Source: Bacteroidetes bacterium QS_3_64_15 (GTDB lineage: Bacteria > Bacteroidota > Rhodothermia > Rhodothermales > Salinibacteraceae). Taken from it: a stretch of DNA of 47,325 bases. Where the stretch lies: contig PXTN01000021.1 in assembly GCA_003022565.1 (NCBI GenBank), positions 1-47,325 on the forward strand, given 5' to 3'. A program made the position numbers and the translations under genes. The notes under the pieces were generated by a model. It had not been told where the DNA came from, did no database searches, and saw nothing but the letters and a program-made list of their open reading frames with translations. Of this stretch, positions 11,699 to 20,300 are shown piece after piece. Every line of letters begins with the position of its first letter. Position 1 is the first letter of the stretch.

Positions 11699-12039
11699 CC
11701 GAGCTGGCTGAGGTCCATGCCCTGTGGGAGCATGCCGCCCATGGACTTCTGCATCTCCTCCTGGGCCATTTCGGAGGCGTCCTCGAGGGCCTTGTTGACG
11801 CCCGCAATGACCAGGTCTTCGAGCAGCTCCAGGTCGTCCGGGTCGACGGCCTCCCGATCAATCTCGATGCTCGTAATCTTTTGGGCCCCGTTGGCGGTCA
11901 CTCTGACCATGCCGCCGCCGGCCTCGGCCGTCACGGTCTTGTCTTCGAGCTCGTCCTGGGCGGCGTTCATCTTTTCCTGCATCTCCATCATCTTGCCGAA
12001 CATGTCCTGCATGTTCATTCCTCCTCCTGGGTTGGCCAT
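11692..12039 (-). CDS. YbaB/EbfC nucleoid-associated protein
   Basis: A 115-residue DNA-binding protein of the YbaB/EbfC family. The family core is visible: a Met-rich first helix (MQDMFGKMMEMQEKM), the central strands VTAEAGGGMVRVTANGAQKITSIEID, and a C-terminal helix (LEDLVIAGVNKALEDASEMAQEEMQK). It sits directly upstream of recR on the same strand, the arrangement conserved in many bacteria. The start is uncertain: ATG at 12039 is used, but a purine-rich GGAGGAGGA lies just before Met8 and Met10, and starting at Met10 would give the usual family N-terminus. Confidence 0.92.
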   Translation of the reverse strand: MANPGGGMNMQDMFGKMMEMQEKMNAAQDELEDKTVTAEAGGGMVRVTANGAQKITSIEIDREAVDPDDLELLEDLVIAGVNKALEDASEMAQEEMQKSMGGMLPQGMDLSQLGL

Positions 12040-12306
12040 AGCAAAGGGGTGTATCTAAATTCAAAGACTCGCGGTAGTACGAAAAACCTGCATGGGGCCT
12101 CGATCGCCAAAGCGGCGGCGGTCCCGTGCGTCATTCACGAGGAGACCCAACGGACGAAAATCGGAACCGATCCCTCTGCGGAAGACTGGGTAGATGGATG
12201 GACGTTACCAGAATTCAAGGATCTTAGTCGCATCGTCGCCTGGACCGACGCTACGAACTCGGCGAGCAGATCTGGAACCGGGGACCCGGACCGGCACGAT
12301 CGAGGG

Positions 12307-14022
12307 TCAGAGGTTATCGCGCTTCATTTCCTCCACGGCGTAATCGACGGCCCGGGCCGTGAGGGCCATGTAGGTGATAGAGGGATTCTGGCAGGCCGAC
12401 GACGTCATGCAGGCCCCGTCGGTCACGAACAGATTCGGCACGTCGTGGGCCTGGTTGTGGCCGTTCAGCACGGAGGTCTCCGGGTCCCGGCCCATTCGGG
12501 CCCCACCCATCTCGTGAATCCCCTCGCCCGGCCAGTAGCGCTGCTCGTAGGGCTCCACCTCCGTGGCGCCGGCCGCCTCCAGCATCTCGGCGGCCTGCTG
12601 CTTCATGTCCTCGCGCATCGCCTCTTCATTGTTGCCCAGCGACACGTGCGTGCGGAGAAGAGGAATGCCCCACTCGTCGGTCTCGTCGTCGAGCTCGACG
12701 TAGTTGTCCTCGTCGGGAAGCGTCTCGCCGAACCCGTAGAGGTTCATGCGCCACTGCCCGGGGTCGCGCAGGGCGTTCTTCAGGTCCGTTCCGAATCCGT
12801 CTTCGCTGAGCGCCCGTGTCCAGCCCTCGCGGTACGCTCCGCCCTGGTAGCCGTACCCGCGGAGGAAGTCGACGTCGGGATCTTGACCGTTCAGGTTTCG
12901 GAAGCGCGGGATGTAGACGCCGTTCGGGCGATTCCCGTGGTAGTACCGGTCCTCCAGCCCCGGAATAATGCCCGACGCGCCCACCTTGAAGTGGTGGTCC
13001 ATGATGCCCCGGCCGAGCGTGCCGCTGGAATTGGCCAGGCCGTTCGGGAAGCGGGAGGAGGTGGAATTCAGAAGAATCTTGGTGGACCCGAGCGCGGAGG
13101 CACAGAGGAAAACGATGCGGCCCTCATACTCGCGCGTGTCCTGGGTCGTCCGGTCCACAACGCGGACCCCGGAGGCGCGGCCGGTCTCTGCATCGTACTT
13201 CACGCTGTGGACGATGCTGTCGCATTTGAGCGTCATGTTGCCCGTGTCGCGGGCGGCGGGAAGGGTGGAACTCAGGCTGGAAAAGTACGCGCCGGCCGTG
13301 CAGCCGCGTGAGCAGGGGCCGCAATAGTGACAGGCCTGCCGGTTTTGGTCCGGCAGACTTTCGGTGAGGACGGCGGCCCGGCCGATCGTCATCATGCGGT
13401 CGTCATACGCACGTTCGAGGCTTGCTTTGATCTCCTTCTCGCCCGCATTCATCTCCATCGGCGGAAGGAACTGGCCGTCCGGCAGGTGCGGCAGACCCTC
13501 CTCGCGCCCGCTGATGCCGGCAAATTTCTCCACGTAGTCGTACCAGGGGGCAATGTCGTCGTACCGAATGGGCCAGTCCACAGCGATGCCCTCCCGGGCG
13601 TTGGCCGTAAAGTCCAGGTCGCTCCACCGGTAGCACTGGCGGCCCCATGTGATTGATCGCCCGCCCAAATGGTAGCCTCGCACCCACAAGAACGGCTCCT
13701 CCTCGTCGAAGGCGTAGGGGTACTTGCTGTCTTTGACGAAAAAGTGCTTATTGTAAGCGTTAAATGGGCCCGCCATGGATTGACGGGAGTAGTGCTCGTC
13801 GAATTCCTGGTGATTGCCCTGCCCCTGGTAGTCCATCTCCCACGAGGGCTTGTGCTCCGTCACGTAGTCCTCCCCGTGCGTGACGTTGCGGCCGCGTTCC
13901 AGGACGAGGGTATCGAGACCCTTTTCGGTGAACTCCTTGGCGGCCCATCCGCCCGTGATGCCGGACCCCACGACAATCGCGTCGTACTTCTTGCGCTGGG
14001 GGGCAATGTTGGGGGCGTCCAT
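12307..14022 (-). CDS. GMC-family FAD dehydrogenase, copy 1
   Basis: A 571-residue glucose-methanol-choline oxidoreductase of the sugar/gluconate dehydrogenase branch. The FAD-binding Rossmann motif is GSGITGG (residues 19-25); the C-terminal active-site region has HEMGGARMG and NPSITYMALTARA, containing the His and Asn of the family. Residues C231, C234, C237 and C241 form CxxCxxCxxxC, at the position where membrane-associated sugar dehydrogenases carry an Fe-S cluster. There is no signal peptide; relatives are exported by a TAT-signal small subunit. The gene just upstream, where that subunit should be, is only a remnant (14160-14502). The substrate is probably a sugar or sugar acid (inference). 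Confidence 0.88.
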   Translation of the reverse strand: MDAPNIAPQRKKYDAIVVGSGITGGWAAKEFTEKGLDTLVLERGRNVTHGEDYVTEHKPSWEMDYQGQGNHQEFDEHYSRQSMAGPFNAYNKHFFVKDSKYPYAFDEEEPFLWVRGYHLGGRSITWGRQCYRWSDLDFTANAREGIAVDWPIRYDDIAPWYDYVEKFAGISGREEGLPHLPDGQFLPPMEMNAGEKEIKASLERAYDDRMMTIGRAAVLTESLPDQNRQACHYCGPCSRGCTAGAYFSSLSSTLPAARDTGNMTLKCDSIVHSVKYDAETGRASGVRVVDRTTQDTREYEGRIVFLCASALGSTKILLNSTSSRFPNGLANSSGTLGRGIMDHHFKVGASGIIPGLEDRYYHGNRPNGVYIPRFRNLNGQDPDVDFLRGYGYQGGAYREGWTRALSEDGFGTDLKNALRDPGQWRMNLYGFGETLPDEDNYVELDDETDEWGIPLLRTHVSLGNNEEAMREDMKQQAAEMLEAAGATEVEPYEQRYWPGEGIHEMGGARMGRDPETSVLNGHNQAHDVPNLFVTDGACMTSSACQNPSITYMALTARAVDYAVEEMKRDNL

Positions 14023-14159
14023 GTTGCGAAAAGATTGGTGAGGAAAATGGAAGAGGAGAGTCGAAGCCAGGGACGCCTGCTTCGGGCCCAGGCGCGCCCA
14101 ACATCGTCGTACGGAACGTTTCCGTCGTAGCGATCGGGGGCGGAGTTGATCGCCAGTTC

Positions 14160-14502
14160 TTACGTCTTGCCAATTTCTGAGGTGGGGGGCCTGGTCACCA
14201 GCTCCTTTGCCGTGTGAAAAAGGTGCGGGCTCCCGGTCGGGCCCGGACGCGCCCGAGCCAAACGTTTGTGCGTCAAGGGGTTCGGGGAGGGCCCGCTACT
14301 ATTCAGGTGAGCGCGCCGCGAACTGGTTTCCGTACTCGTTTCGGCAACGGGCACTGGTGCCCTTGATGAGGCGTGTACGGAAGCGGTTCCGATCCTCAGC
14401 CGGATGGCTTTCGGTAAGCATGGCGTCGATGAAGCGGGTCACGTTTGCGGTGCTGGCGTCCGAAGCGGGAATAGTGATCTCGGCGGTGGTGGCACCGGTC
14501 CC
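14160..14502 (-). pseudogene. Decayed gluconate 2-dehydrogenase subunit 3-like gene
   Basis: Two fragments in different frames on the minus strand resemble the small TAT-signal subunit of GMC dehydrogenases. Fragment A (14299-14502) follows an in-frame TAG, has no plausible start, and contains EITIPASDAS, then VTRFIDAMLTE and NEYGNQFAA, then stops; this aligns in order with LVIPADERSG and VPRFMDFVMTDE of the intact subunit at 22129. Fragment B (about 14160-14235) reads FHTAKELVTRPPTSEIG, matching the conserved C-terminal FFxxxKELTxxGYYTSEIG-type motif of the family. The N-terminus with its twin-arginine signal and the middle part are missing or shifted. It lies 137 bp upstream of the GMC gene it should serve. 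Confidence 0.72.
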
Positions 14503-14722
14503 CTATCTTGCACAAAAGAGGGGGCGCTCGGCACTCTCAATGTGGCCCAAGCAAACATCCCGGGTAATGCCACCAATCTCAACCTCCGAAGGTTTCGTTT
14601 CGTCCAGCCGATACCCGAAGGCACGTCCTGAGTGACGCACCGTGAGCCTGGCCGGATCATCGTCAACGCTCCTGCCCTACAATTTTTCTCCGGCCTTCCC
14701 CGTAAATGACATCTTTTTCCAA
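14503..14722. other. Upstream of creatininase-like gene
   Basis: No intact gene. On the minus strand this DNA would be the lost 5' part of the subunit-3 pseudogene. Short open stretches exist there (for instance KRNLRRLRLVALPGM, near 14580) that faintly resemble an eroded twin-arginine leader, but this is too weak to call. The promoter of the plus-strand gene at 14723 must also lie here; no clear motif was seen. Confidence 0.3.
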
Positions 14723-15505
14723 ATGGACGCCCCTCCTTATCTGCTCGTCAAGACCAACTGGCAAACCCTCCGGGACACCGACCATGAGGTGGCCGTCCTG
14801 CCCTGGGGCTCCACGGAGGCCCACAACTACCACCTCCCGTATGCCACCGACACGATCCAGTGCGATTATATTGCGGGGGAAGCGGCGCGCCAAGCCTGGG
14901 ACGACGGCGCTCGCGTCCTTGTGCTTCCCACCGTTCCCTTCGGTGTGAACACAGGCCATCTAGAGATTCCGGGCGTCGTAAACATGCGACCCAGTACGCA
15001 GCGAGCCGTGCTTGCAGACGTGGTCGAGTCGCTCGCCACACAGGGGATTTTCAAGCTCCTCGTTCTGAACGGCCACGGGGGCAATGCCCTTAAGCCCTCG
15101 ATCCGGGAGGTGAATGTGGACTACGACGAGCTTTTTGTCTCCCTGGCCAACTGGTACGAGATTGGAGACCAGGAGGCCTACTTTGAGGCGCCGGGCGACC
15201 ATGCGGGCGAGATGGAGACGAGCGCGATGCTCCACATTGCTCCGGAGCTGGTACGGCCCCTCGACGAAGCCGGACCGGGGACCGCCCGGGTCTTCTCGAT
15301 CGATGCCCTGCGCTCAGACTGGGCATGGGCCGAGCGTGAGTGGACCCAAGTGACCGACGATACTGGGGTGGGGGACCCGCAGGCCGCCAGCGCCGAAAAG
15401 GGGGCGGCGTACCTGGGCGAGGTGACGGCCCGGCTCGCTGAACTGCTCGTGGACCTTGCCGCCGCCGACCTGGACGCCTTGTACCAGACGTCACCGGAGG
15501 ACTAG
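14723..15505 (+). CDS. Creatininase family amidohydrolase
   Basis: A 260-residue metal-dependent hydrolase of the creatininase superfamily, whose members open cyclic or linear amides (creatinine, formamides in riboflavin/F420 and mycofactocin pathways). The metal-site signature WGSTEAHNYHLPYATDT is near the N-terminus, followed by LVLNGHGGN and GDHAGEMETS, which hold the remaining His, Asp and Glu ligands. Translation could start at a GTG 81 bases upstream, but the ATG at 14723 places MDAPPYLLVKTNWQTL at the normal family start. No signal peptide; cytoplasmic. A strong hairpin follows at 15511. The exact substrate is unknown. Confidence 0.85.
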   Translation: MDAPPYLLVKTNWQTLRDTDHEVAVLPWGSTEAHNYHLPYATDTIQCDYIAGEAARQAWDDGARVLVLPTVPFGVNTGHLEIPGVVNMRPSTQRAVLADVVESLATQGIFKLLVLNGHGGNALKPSIREVNVDYDELFVSLANWYEIGDQEAYFEAPGDHAGEMETSAMLHIAPELVRPLDEAGPGTARVFSIDALRSDWAWAEREWTQVTDDTGVGDPQAASAEKGAAYLGEVTARLAELLVDLAAADLDALYQTSPED

Positions 15506-15510
15506 CCGAG

Positions 15511-15533
15511 GACCGGAGACGGGGTCTCCGGTC
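15511..15533 (+). terminator. Hairpin after creatininase-like gene
   Basis: A perfect 10-bp inverted repeat, GACCGGAGAC / GTCTCCGGTC, with a 3-base loop begins 5 bases after the stop at 15505. There is no T-run after the stem, so it may be a terminator of the GC-only kind or an mRNA-end stabiliser. Confidence 0.6.
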
Positions 15534-15628
15534 GATGGGGAACGAGGAGCATTGCCCCGGGAAGAAATGGGACCCATCAGTCGTTGGACGTTTCCGTAGC
15601 AATCGCGCTTTCAGTCCGTGCCGCATCC

Positions 15629-16138
15629 ATGATTATCGTTCTGATGGGCGTTTCCGGGGCCGGAAAGACGACGATCGGCACGCAGCTGGCCAAGGCCCTT
15701 GGCTGGGACTTTGCGGACGCCGACGATTTTCATCCGGAGGCCAACGTGGAGAAGATGGAGCGGGGGGAGCCGCTCTCGGATGCAGACCGGTGGCCCTGGC
15801 TGCGCGCGATTCGTGCGTTCATACAGGAGCGCCTGGCCAACGGCGATCCGGCCGTGGTTACGTGTTCGGCCCTCAAGGCCGCCTACCGCGATGTCATGCT
15901 TCCGGCGAGCGACGACGCGCGGCTCGTGTATCTCCGGGGCTCATACGAGCTGATTCGCCGGCGCCTGGAGCGCCGCACCGACCACTTCTTCGAGGCCGAG
16001 CTTCTTGAGAGCCAGTTCGAGGCGCTCGAAGAACCGAGCGGCGACGAGGGGCTCATCGTCGACGTCGACGCCTCCCCTGAGGCCATCGTCCGGACGATCT
16101 GCTGGGAGCTCCCAGGCATCGCCGCATCCTCAGAGTAG
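15629..16138 (+). CDS. gntK: Gluconokinase
   Basis: Phosphorylates D-gluconate to 6-phosphogluconate with ATP in the cytoplasm. The Walker A motif GVSGAGKTT opens the protein (MIIVLMGVSGAGKTT), followed by the family signatures DADDFHPEANVEKMERGEPLSDADR cut at residues about 29-53, then VVTCSALKAAYRD and VYLRGSYELI. At 169 aa it has the normal GntK length (E. coli 175). A TTG 45 bases upstream is in frame, but the ATG at 15629 gives the standard start. Its end overlaps by 9 bp the end of the convergent gntP-type gene at 16130, a natural gluconate uptake and activation pair. Confidence 0.93.
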   Translation: MIIVLMGVSGAGKTTIGTQLAKALGWDFADADDFHPEANVEKMERGEPLSDADRWPWLRAIRAFIQERLANGDPAVVTCSALKAAYRDVMLPASDDARLVYLRGSYELIRRRLERRTDHFFEAELLESQFEALEEPSGDEGLIVDVDASPEAIVRTICWELPGIAASSE

Positions 16139-17476
16139 AGCGCTAATGCCCAGGGCGACCAGGAAGCCCACCGTGCCCACGATTGTCTCCATCACCGTCC
16201 ACGATCGGAGCGTTTGCTGCTCGTCCATGCCGAGGAAGCGGCCGACGAGCCAGAATCCCGAGTCGTTGACGTGCGAGAGCACGGTGGCCCCCGCGGCGAT
16301 CGAAATGGTAACGAGCCCGGTCATGGGCTCCGAGTAGTCCCCGGCCTCGATCACCGGCGCCACGAGGCCGGCTGCCGTCACCATCGAGACTGTCGCCGAG
16401 CCCTGGGACACGCGCACGACGACGGCAATCAGAAAGGCCAGGAGCACGACCGGCAGATTGGACGCCGCCATCGCCTCGGCCAGCGCATCGCCCACGCCGG
16501 TCTCGACGAGCACGTTGCCGAGCACGCCTCCCGCGCCCGTCACCAGAATGATGAGTCCCACCGGCTCCAGAGCTTTCGTCGCCACCGTCTGCACTTTTTC
16601 CATCGGCATCCCCCCGCGCACGCCGAGGACGTAGAAGGCGAGCACGGCAGCCCCCATGAGGGCCGTAAATGGGTGCCCGACGAGCTCGAGCACCTGGCGG
16701 CTCGTAGTGCCTTCGGCCAGCACGACCTCGGACAGCGTGCCGAGGAGAATGAGCCCGAGCGGAAGGCCGATCACCGCAAGGGCCTGACCGAACGAGGGCG
16801 GAATCACGTCTACGTCGATCTCATCCTCCTCCTCGCGCATCACGTCCGGCACGTCGAGGTGAATCTGCCCGGCAATGTAGTGCCCAAAGAAGACGCCTCC
16901 GATGAGGATGGAGGGGATTCCCGCGAGGATCCCGAAGAAGATTACCCAGCCAAGGTCAGCGTCTAGGAGACCCGCCACGGCAACGGGCCCCGGCGTCGGG
17001 GGAATAAAGCTGTGGGCCACTGCGATCCCGGCCAGGAGGGGAATGGCGTAGTAGAGCAGGGACTTTCCGGTGCGCTCGGTGAGGGTGTAGACGAGCGGGA
17101 TGAAGAGGATGAGGGCGACATCAAAAAAGACGGGGATCGCCACGAGGAGGCCTGTGAGGCTGAGAGCCCACGGTGTGCGGTCGTCTCCGAAGGAGCGCAG
17201 GAGCGTGGCGGCAATCTCCTCGGCCCCGCCGGATTGTCGAAGCATTTCCCCTACCATGGCGCCCAATCCAATGACGGTCGCGATATAGCCGAGCGTGCTC
17301 CCCATTCCGTCCTCGATCACCTCGACAATGTCGGCGAGGGGGATGCCCCCGAGCAGCGCGACAAGAAGGCTCGTGAGGAGCAGCGCGACGAACGCGTGCA
17401 GTCGTACGTACAGCACCAGCACCAGGAGAAGAGCGACGGCGCACAGGACGAGGCCCGCGAGGGCAAGCGGAGACAT
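16130..17476 (-). CDS. GntP family gluconate/sugar-acid permease
   Basis: A 448-residue inner-membrane carrier with about 12-14 hydrophobic segments and the marks of the GntP family: PLADIVEVIEDGMGSTLGYIATVIGLGAMVGEMLRQSG near the N-terminus, HSFIPPTPGPVAVAGLL in the middle, and VRVSQGSATVSMVTAAGL and HVNDSGFWLVGRFLGM near the C-terminus. The family imports gluconate or related hydroxy acids with protons. It converges with gntK with a 9-bp overlap of the 3' ends, which supports gluconate as substrate, although other aldonates are possible. Confidence 0.92.
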   Translation of the reverse strand: MSPLALAGLVLCAVALLLVLVLYVRLHAFVALLLTSLLVALLGGIPLADIVEVIEDGMGSTLGYIATVIGLGAMVGEMLRQSGGAEEIAATLLRSFGDDRTPWALSLTGLLVAIPVFFDVALILFIPLVYTLTERTGKSLLYYAIPLLAGIAVAHSFIPPTPGPVAVAGLLDADLGWVIFFGILAGIPSILIGGVFFGHYIAGQIHLDVPDVMREEEDEIDVDVIPPSFGQALAVIGLPLGLILLGTLSEVVLAEGTTSRQVLELVGHPFTALMGAAVLAFYVLGVRGGMPMEKVQTVATKALEPVGLIILVTGAGGVLGNVLVETGVGDALAEAMAASNLPVVLLAFLIAVVVRVSQGSATVSMVTAAGLVAPVIEAGDYSEPMTGLVTISIAAGATVLSHVNDSGFWLVGRFLGMDEQQTLRSWTVMETIVGTVGFLVALGISALL

Positions 17477-17581
17477 GAGGGGGCCTGGTTCAGGGAGGCG
17501 CTTGCGGGGTCCGTCGCACTCGGTCCGAAGAGACGGGCTAACCGAGCAGGAAAGCGACTGCCGCTGCCCGCGGGTCGGGAT

Positions 17582-18544
17582 TTAGGTGTACTCGCTCTTG
17601 AGCTGGGTGCGGACGTCAACGAGAAGCTGCTTCGTCGCCCGGATGCCTTCACGCTCACTAAGCTCGTCGCCCTCGTATTCGATCCCGACGTGTCCGCGGT
17701 ACCCGGCGTCGAGCACGATCCGCATCAACTTTGTGTAATCGAGTTCCGCCTCCCGCCCCTGCTCGTCGAAGACGTGAGATTTTGCGCTCACGGCCTTTGC
17801 GTAGGGCATAAGTTCGCGCACGCCGTCGTACGGATCGTAGGACTCGCCCTCGCGAATCTGCCAGTTTCCGAAGTCGGGAAGGGTCCCGCAGCGCTCGTGG
17901 TCGACCTCGTCCATCACCCCGGCGAGCCACTGTCCGTGGGAGGAAAGGCCGCCGTGGTTCTCGACGAGCACGTTGATGTCGCGCTCAGCAGCAAACTCAG
18001 TAAGGCGACGGAGCCCGTCCGCAGCTCGACGTTGCTGCTCGGCGTTGGTGCCTTCCCCCTCCGTCTCGGCGTTCACGCGGATAGAGTGGCACCCGAGAAC
18101 CGCGGCCGCTTCGACCCACTTGTGATGATTCTCAACGGCTTGTGTCCGCTCGTCCGAATTCGGGTGCCCCAGGGCCCCTTCGCCGTCACACATAATGACG
18201 AGGCTCTGGACCCCGGCGTCCTCGGCGCGCTGCTTCATCTTCTGCAGGTACTGCTGGTCCGTCGCCCGGTCCATGAAGAACTGGTTGACGTACTCGACGG
18301 CTCCGATGTCGAACTCCTCGCGGGCCGTGCGGGCAAAGTCAAGATTGTCGAGGTCGCCGTCGAACAGGGTCCGGTGCAACGACCACTGCGCCAGCGAGAG
18401 TTTGTAAAGCGGGGCGGCCGAGGCCTCAGCCTCGGCGGAGCCGGGCTCGTCGTCGGACGAGGAGCAGCCCCACAGAGGAAGGGCAGTTCCAACTGCGAGA
18501 GCGGCGGAGGTCTTCAGAAACGTGCGCCGATTTGAGGTTGACAT
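17582..18544 (-). CDS. TAT-exported sugar isomerase/epimerase-like TIM-barrel lipoprotein
   Basis: A 320-residue xylose-isomerase-like TIM-barrel protein (AP endonuclease 2 family). It starts with a twin-arginine leader ([21 protein letters not shown]) ending in a lipobox-like LWGC, so it is probably a folded, metal-bound lipoprotein sent out by TAT. Barrel features include [38 protein letters not shown] and the C-terminal [15 protein letters not shown]. The ATG at 18544 is preferred over one 39 bases upstream because it starts right before the twin arginines. Location between GntP and an MFS carrier points to sugar or keto-sugar processing in the periplasm; the reaction is not known. Confidence 0.87.
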   Translation of the reverse strand: MSTSNRRTFLKTSAALAVGTALPLWGCSSSDDEPGSAEAEASAAPLYKLSLAQWSLHRTLFDGDLDNLDFARTAREEFDIGAVEYVNQFFMDRATDQQYLQKMKQRAEDAGVQSLVIMCDGEGALGHPNSDERTQAVENHHKWVEAAAVLGCHSIRVNAETEGEGTNAEQQRRAADGLRRLTEFAAERDINVLVENHGGLSSHGQWLAGVMDEVDHERCGTLPDFGNWQIREGESYDPYDGVRELMPYAKAVSAKSHVFDEQGREAELDYTKLMRIVLDAGYRGHVGIEYEGDELSEREGIRATKQLLVDVRTQLKSEYT

Positions 18545-18652
18545 GTCAATTCTTAGGGGGTTGTGAGCAAACGACGAACACACCGAAGTCCACCCTGCAC
18601 CGCCGAGGGCCGAGTGTGCCGATCAGTACGTGCAATTCCACAGGCGGTGCCG

Positions 18653-19936
18653 CTATGAAGCGATTTCTTTTTCCTCGTCTGTCTCCGCGCCCATCACCGA
18701 AGCGAGCGACTCGTCGGTCACCTCCACCTCATCGTCAAAGAAGAGCACAAAGAAGGCGAGCACGACCCCGGCAAAAATGGCTGGGACCCACCAGAAGGAC
18801 ACCCACTGATCCAGGCTCAACTGGTCTCCCGTCCGGATGAAATTGAAGAGCCAGCCCGCCGACTGAGCGCCAATCAACATGCCCGCCCCGTAGGTGATCA
18901 GCACGATCAGCCCCTGGGCCTGCCCCCGAATCTCGTCGCTGGCCTTCTTGTCAACGTAAATCTGGCCGGTTACGAAGAAGAAGTCGTAGCAGATGCCATG
19001 CAGGGCAATCCCGGAAATAATCATCCACGTCACCACGTCCGGCGCGCCCAGGGCAAAGAGGGCGTACCGCAGTACCCAGGCAAACATGCCAGCGCCCAGC
19101 ATCCACTTCACCCCCAGCCGCACGAAAAACAGCGGCATCAGCAGCATGAAGACCACCTCCGAGGTCTGCCCGATGGTCTGAACCGCCGCTACGTCCTGAA
19201 AGCCGGTGTTCTCCAGGAAGGTCTGCGTGAAGTTGTAGTAGGCCGCCAGCGGAATCGAGATGAGAAAGGAGCTGAGCAAAAACACGTAAAACGAGGGGGA
19301 GCCCAGCTCCTTCAGCGCGTCGATCCCAACGATGCTCCGGATGGATACCTCCTCTCCCTTCGCCGGGGGAGGGGTGTGGGGAAGCGTAAAACTGTAAAGG
19401 CCGTACAGCGCGCTGATCGCGGCGGTCAGGTATAGCGGAAGCGTCGTCTCCTCCGGAATCGTCCCCGCCGGCACGAAATAGACGCCGGCGTAGCTCACCG
19501 AAAGCCCCGCCACGATCCAGCCGACCGTTCCGAAAACGCGAATGACCGGAAACTGCGCCTCCTGATCGGTCATATTGTGAAAGGCCAGCGTGTTGGCCAG
19601 GCTCATTGTCGGCATGTAGCACAGGTTGTAGGCCAGCAAAATCAGGATAAACACCACCGGGTAGCCGATCACCGAGGGGGCCACAAACATGAAGGCGGCC
19701 CCGAGAAGGTGGAGGCCGCCGAGCACGCGCTGGGTCGCAAAGTAGCGATCCGCCACCAGCCCGACGAAAAACGGGGCCACGAGGGCCGCCACCGGATTGA
19801 CCGTGAAGGGCCAGTGGGTGAGCCCTTCCATGCCGTGGGCCGTCATGGTGACCGCGACGGTCGTGTACCAGGCGCCCCAGACGAAGAACTCCAGGAACAT
19901 CATCGCGCTGAGGCGCGCCTGAATCGTCCGTTTCAT
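18653..19936 (-). CDS. Nucleoside:H+ symporter-type MFS transporter
   Basis: A 427-residue inner-membrane protein with about 12 transmembrane segments of the NHS branch of the major facilitator superfamily (NupG/XapB relatives). Family-like segments are MMFLEFFVWGAWYTTVAVTM at the N-terminus, PVIRVFGTVGWIVAGLS in the fourth/fifth helix region and GICYDFFFVTGQIYVDKKA in the C-half. In Bacteroidota, carriers of this branch commonly sit in sugar clusters rather than nucleoside ones, so the substrate may be a sugar derivative (inference). The ATG at 19936 matches the usual start; an upstream extension of 29 residues is unlikely. It is divergent from the GMC/small-subunit pair and may share regulation. 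Confidence 0.86.
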   Translation of the reverse strand: MKRTIQARLSAMMFLEFFVWGAWYTTVAVTMTAHGMEGLTHWPFTVNPVAALVAPFFVGLVADRYFATQRVLGGLHLLGAAFMFVAPSVIGYPVVFILILLAYNLCYMPTMSLANTLAFHNMTDQEAQFPVIRVFGTVGWIVAGLSVSYAGVYFVPAGTIPEETTLPLYLTAAISALYGLYSFTLPHTPPPAKGEEVSIRSIVGIDALKELGSPSFYVFLLSSFLISIPLAAYYNFTQTFLENTGFQDVAAVQTIGQTSEVVFMLLMPLFFVRLGVKWMLGAGMFAWVLRYALFALGAPDVVTWMIISGIALHGICYDFFFVTGQIYVDKKASDEIRGQAQGLIVLITYGAGMLIGAQSAGWLFNFIRTGDQLSLDQWVSFWWVPAIFAGVVLAFFVLFFDDEVEVTDESLASVMGAETDEEKEIAS

Positions 19937-19983
19937 GGGGGAGGGAAGAAATGGGTCGTGTTCTCGCGCGCCTACAGGGTAAG

Positions 19984-19997
19984 AAAAAGCGCTTTCT
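19984..19997. promoter_or_regulatory. LacI-type operator-like site near MFS gene
   Basis: AAAAAGCGCTTTCT has the AANCGNTT core of LacI/GalR operators (AAGCGCTT at 19987-19994) and contains a perfect 10-bp palindrome. It lies about 50 bp upstream of the MFS start. Flanking bases fit the extended consensus only partly. Confidence 0.3.
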
Positions 19998-20184
19998 TTA
20001 CCAAATTGTACACTCGGCGGCAAGAAGAGGTGAGATGAGACCTCATCGGTGCCGGGTGTGGAAAAATGGAGAATGCGGGACCCGTCCTTCTGAAGGAGCC
20101 GTGCAATCGGGCGAAGGGCTCAGGACAATACCACGTCGCTCGCGCCGAGGGCGGGGGAAGGCCCCTGCGGTAACGGGAAAATTT

Positions 20185-20198
20185 CGGAAACGCTTTCA
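20185..20198. promoter_or_regulatory. LacI-type operator-like site near GMC copy 2
   Basis: CGGAAACGCTTTCA matches the LacI/CcpA-type consensus TGNAANCGNTTNCA at every fixed position except the first. It lies about 100 bp upstream of the GMC start at 20301. No LacI-family gene is in the window. Confidence 0.42.
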
Positions 20199-20300
20199 AT
20201 TTCTGCTGCTTGTTCCCGACGCTGGCAGAAGCGCGAGTTGCGTCTCGGTCACTCTCCTGGTTACCCTACAGAAGTAAAATCTCTTCGACACGCCTCGTAA

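Larger units (their letters stand above)
19937..20300. other. Divergent promoter region MFS / GMC copy 2
   Basis: A 364-base gap between two divergently read genes. No gene is visible. It holds two LacI-type operator-like palindromes, at 19984 and 20185, described separately. It must contain promoters for both directions, but no clear -10/-35 or Bacteroidota -7/-33 element was identified. Confidence 0.6.

Noticed and set aside
12060-12306. Gap between ybaB and GMC copy 1 as a possible small gene
   Set aside because: Both strands were read; only short or featureless frames occur, and the inverted words around 12155-12166 are too short to call.
10663-13311. Long plus-strand open frame of 882 codons over recR, ybaB and the GMC gene
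   Set aside because: It lies opposite three clearly recognised genes and its translation shows no family motifs; long antisense frames are common at this GC content.
14374-14387. CGGAAGCGGTTCCG, another LacI-operator-like word
   Set aside because: It falls within the codons of the subunit-3 remnant (reverse strand cgg aac cgc ttc cgt) and is about 360 bp from the nearest start, so a coding origin is more likely.
14207-14635. 142-codon plus-strand open frame in the gap before the creatininase-like gene
   Set aside because: The opposite strand carries the subunit-3 remnant; this frame's translation looks like non-coding high-GC sequence.
14583-14666. Eroded twin-arginine leader of the subunit-3 pseudogene (KRNLRRLRLVALPGM)
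   Set aside because: The resemblance is slight and codon use is not clearly coding; kept out of the pseudogene limits.
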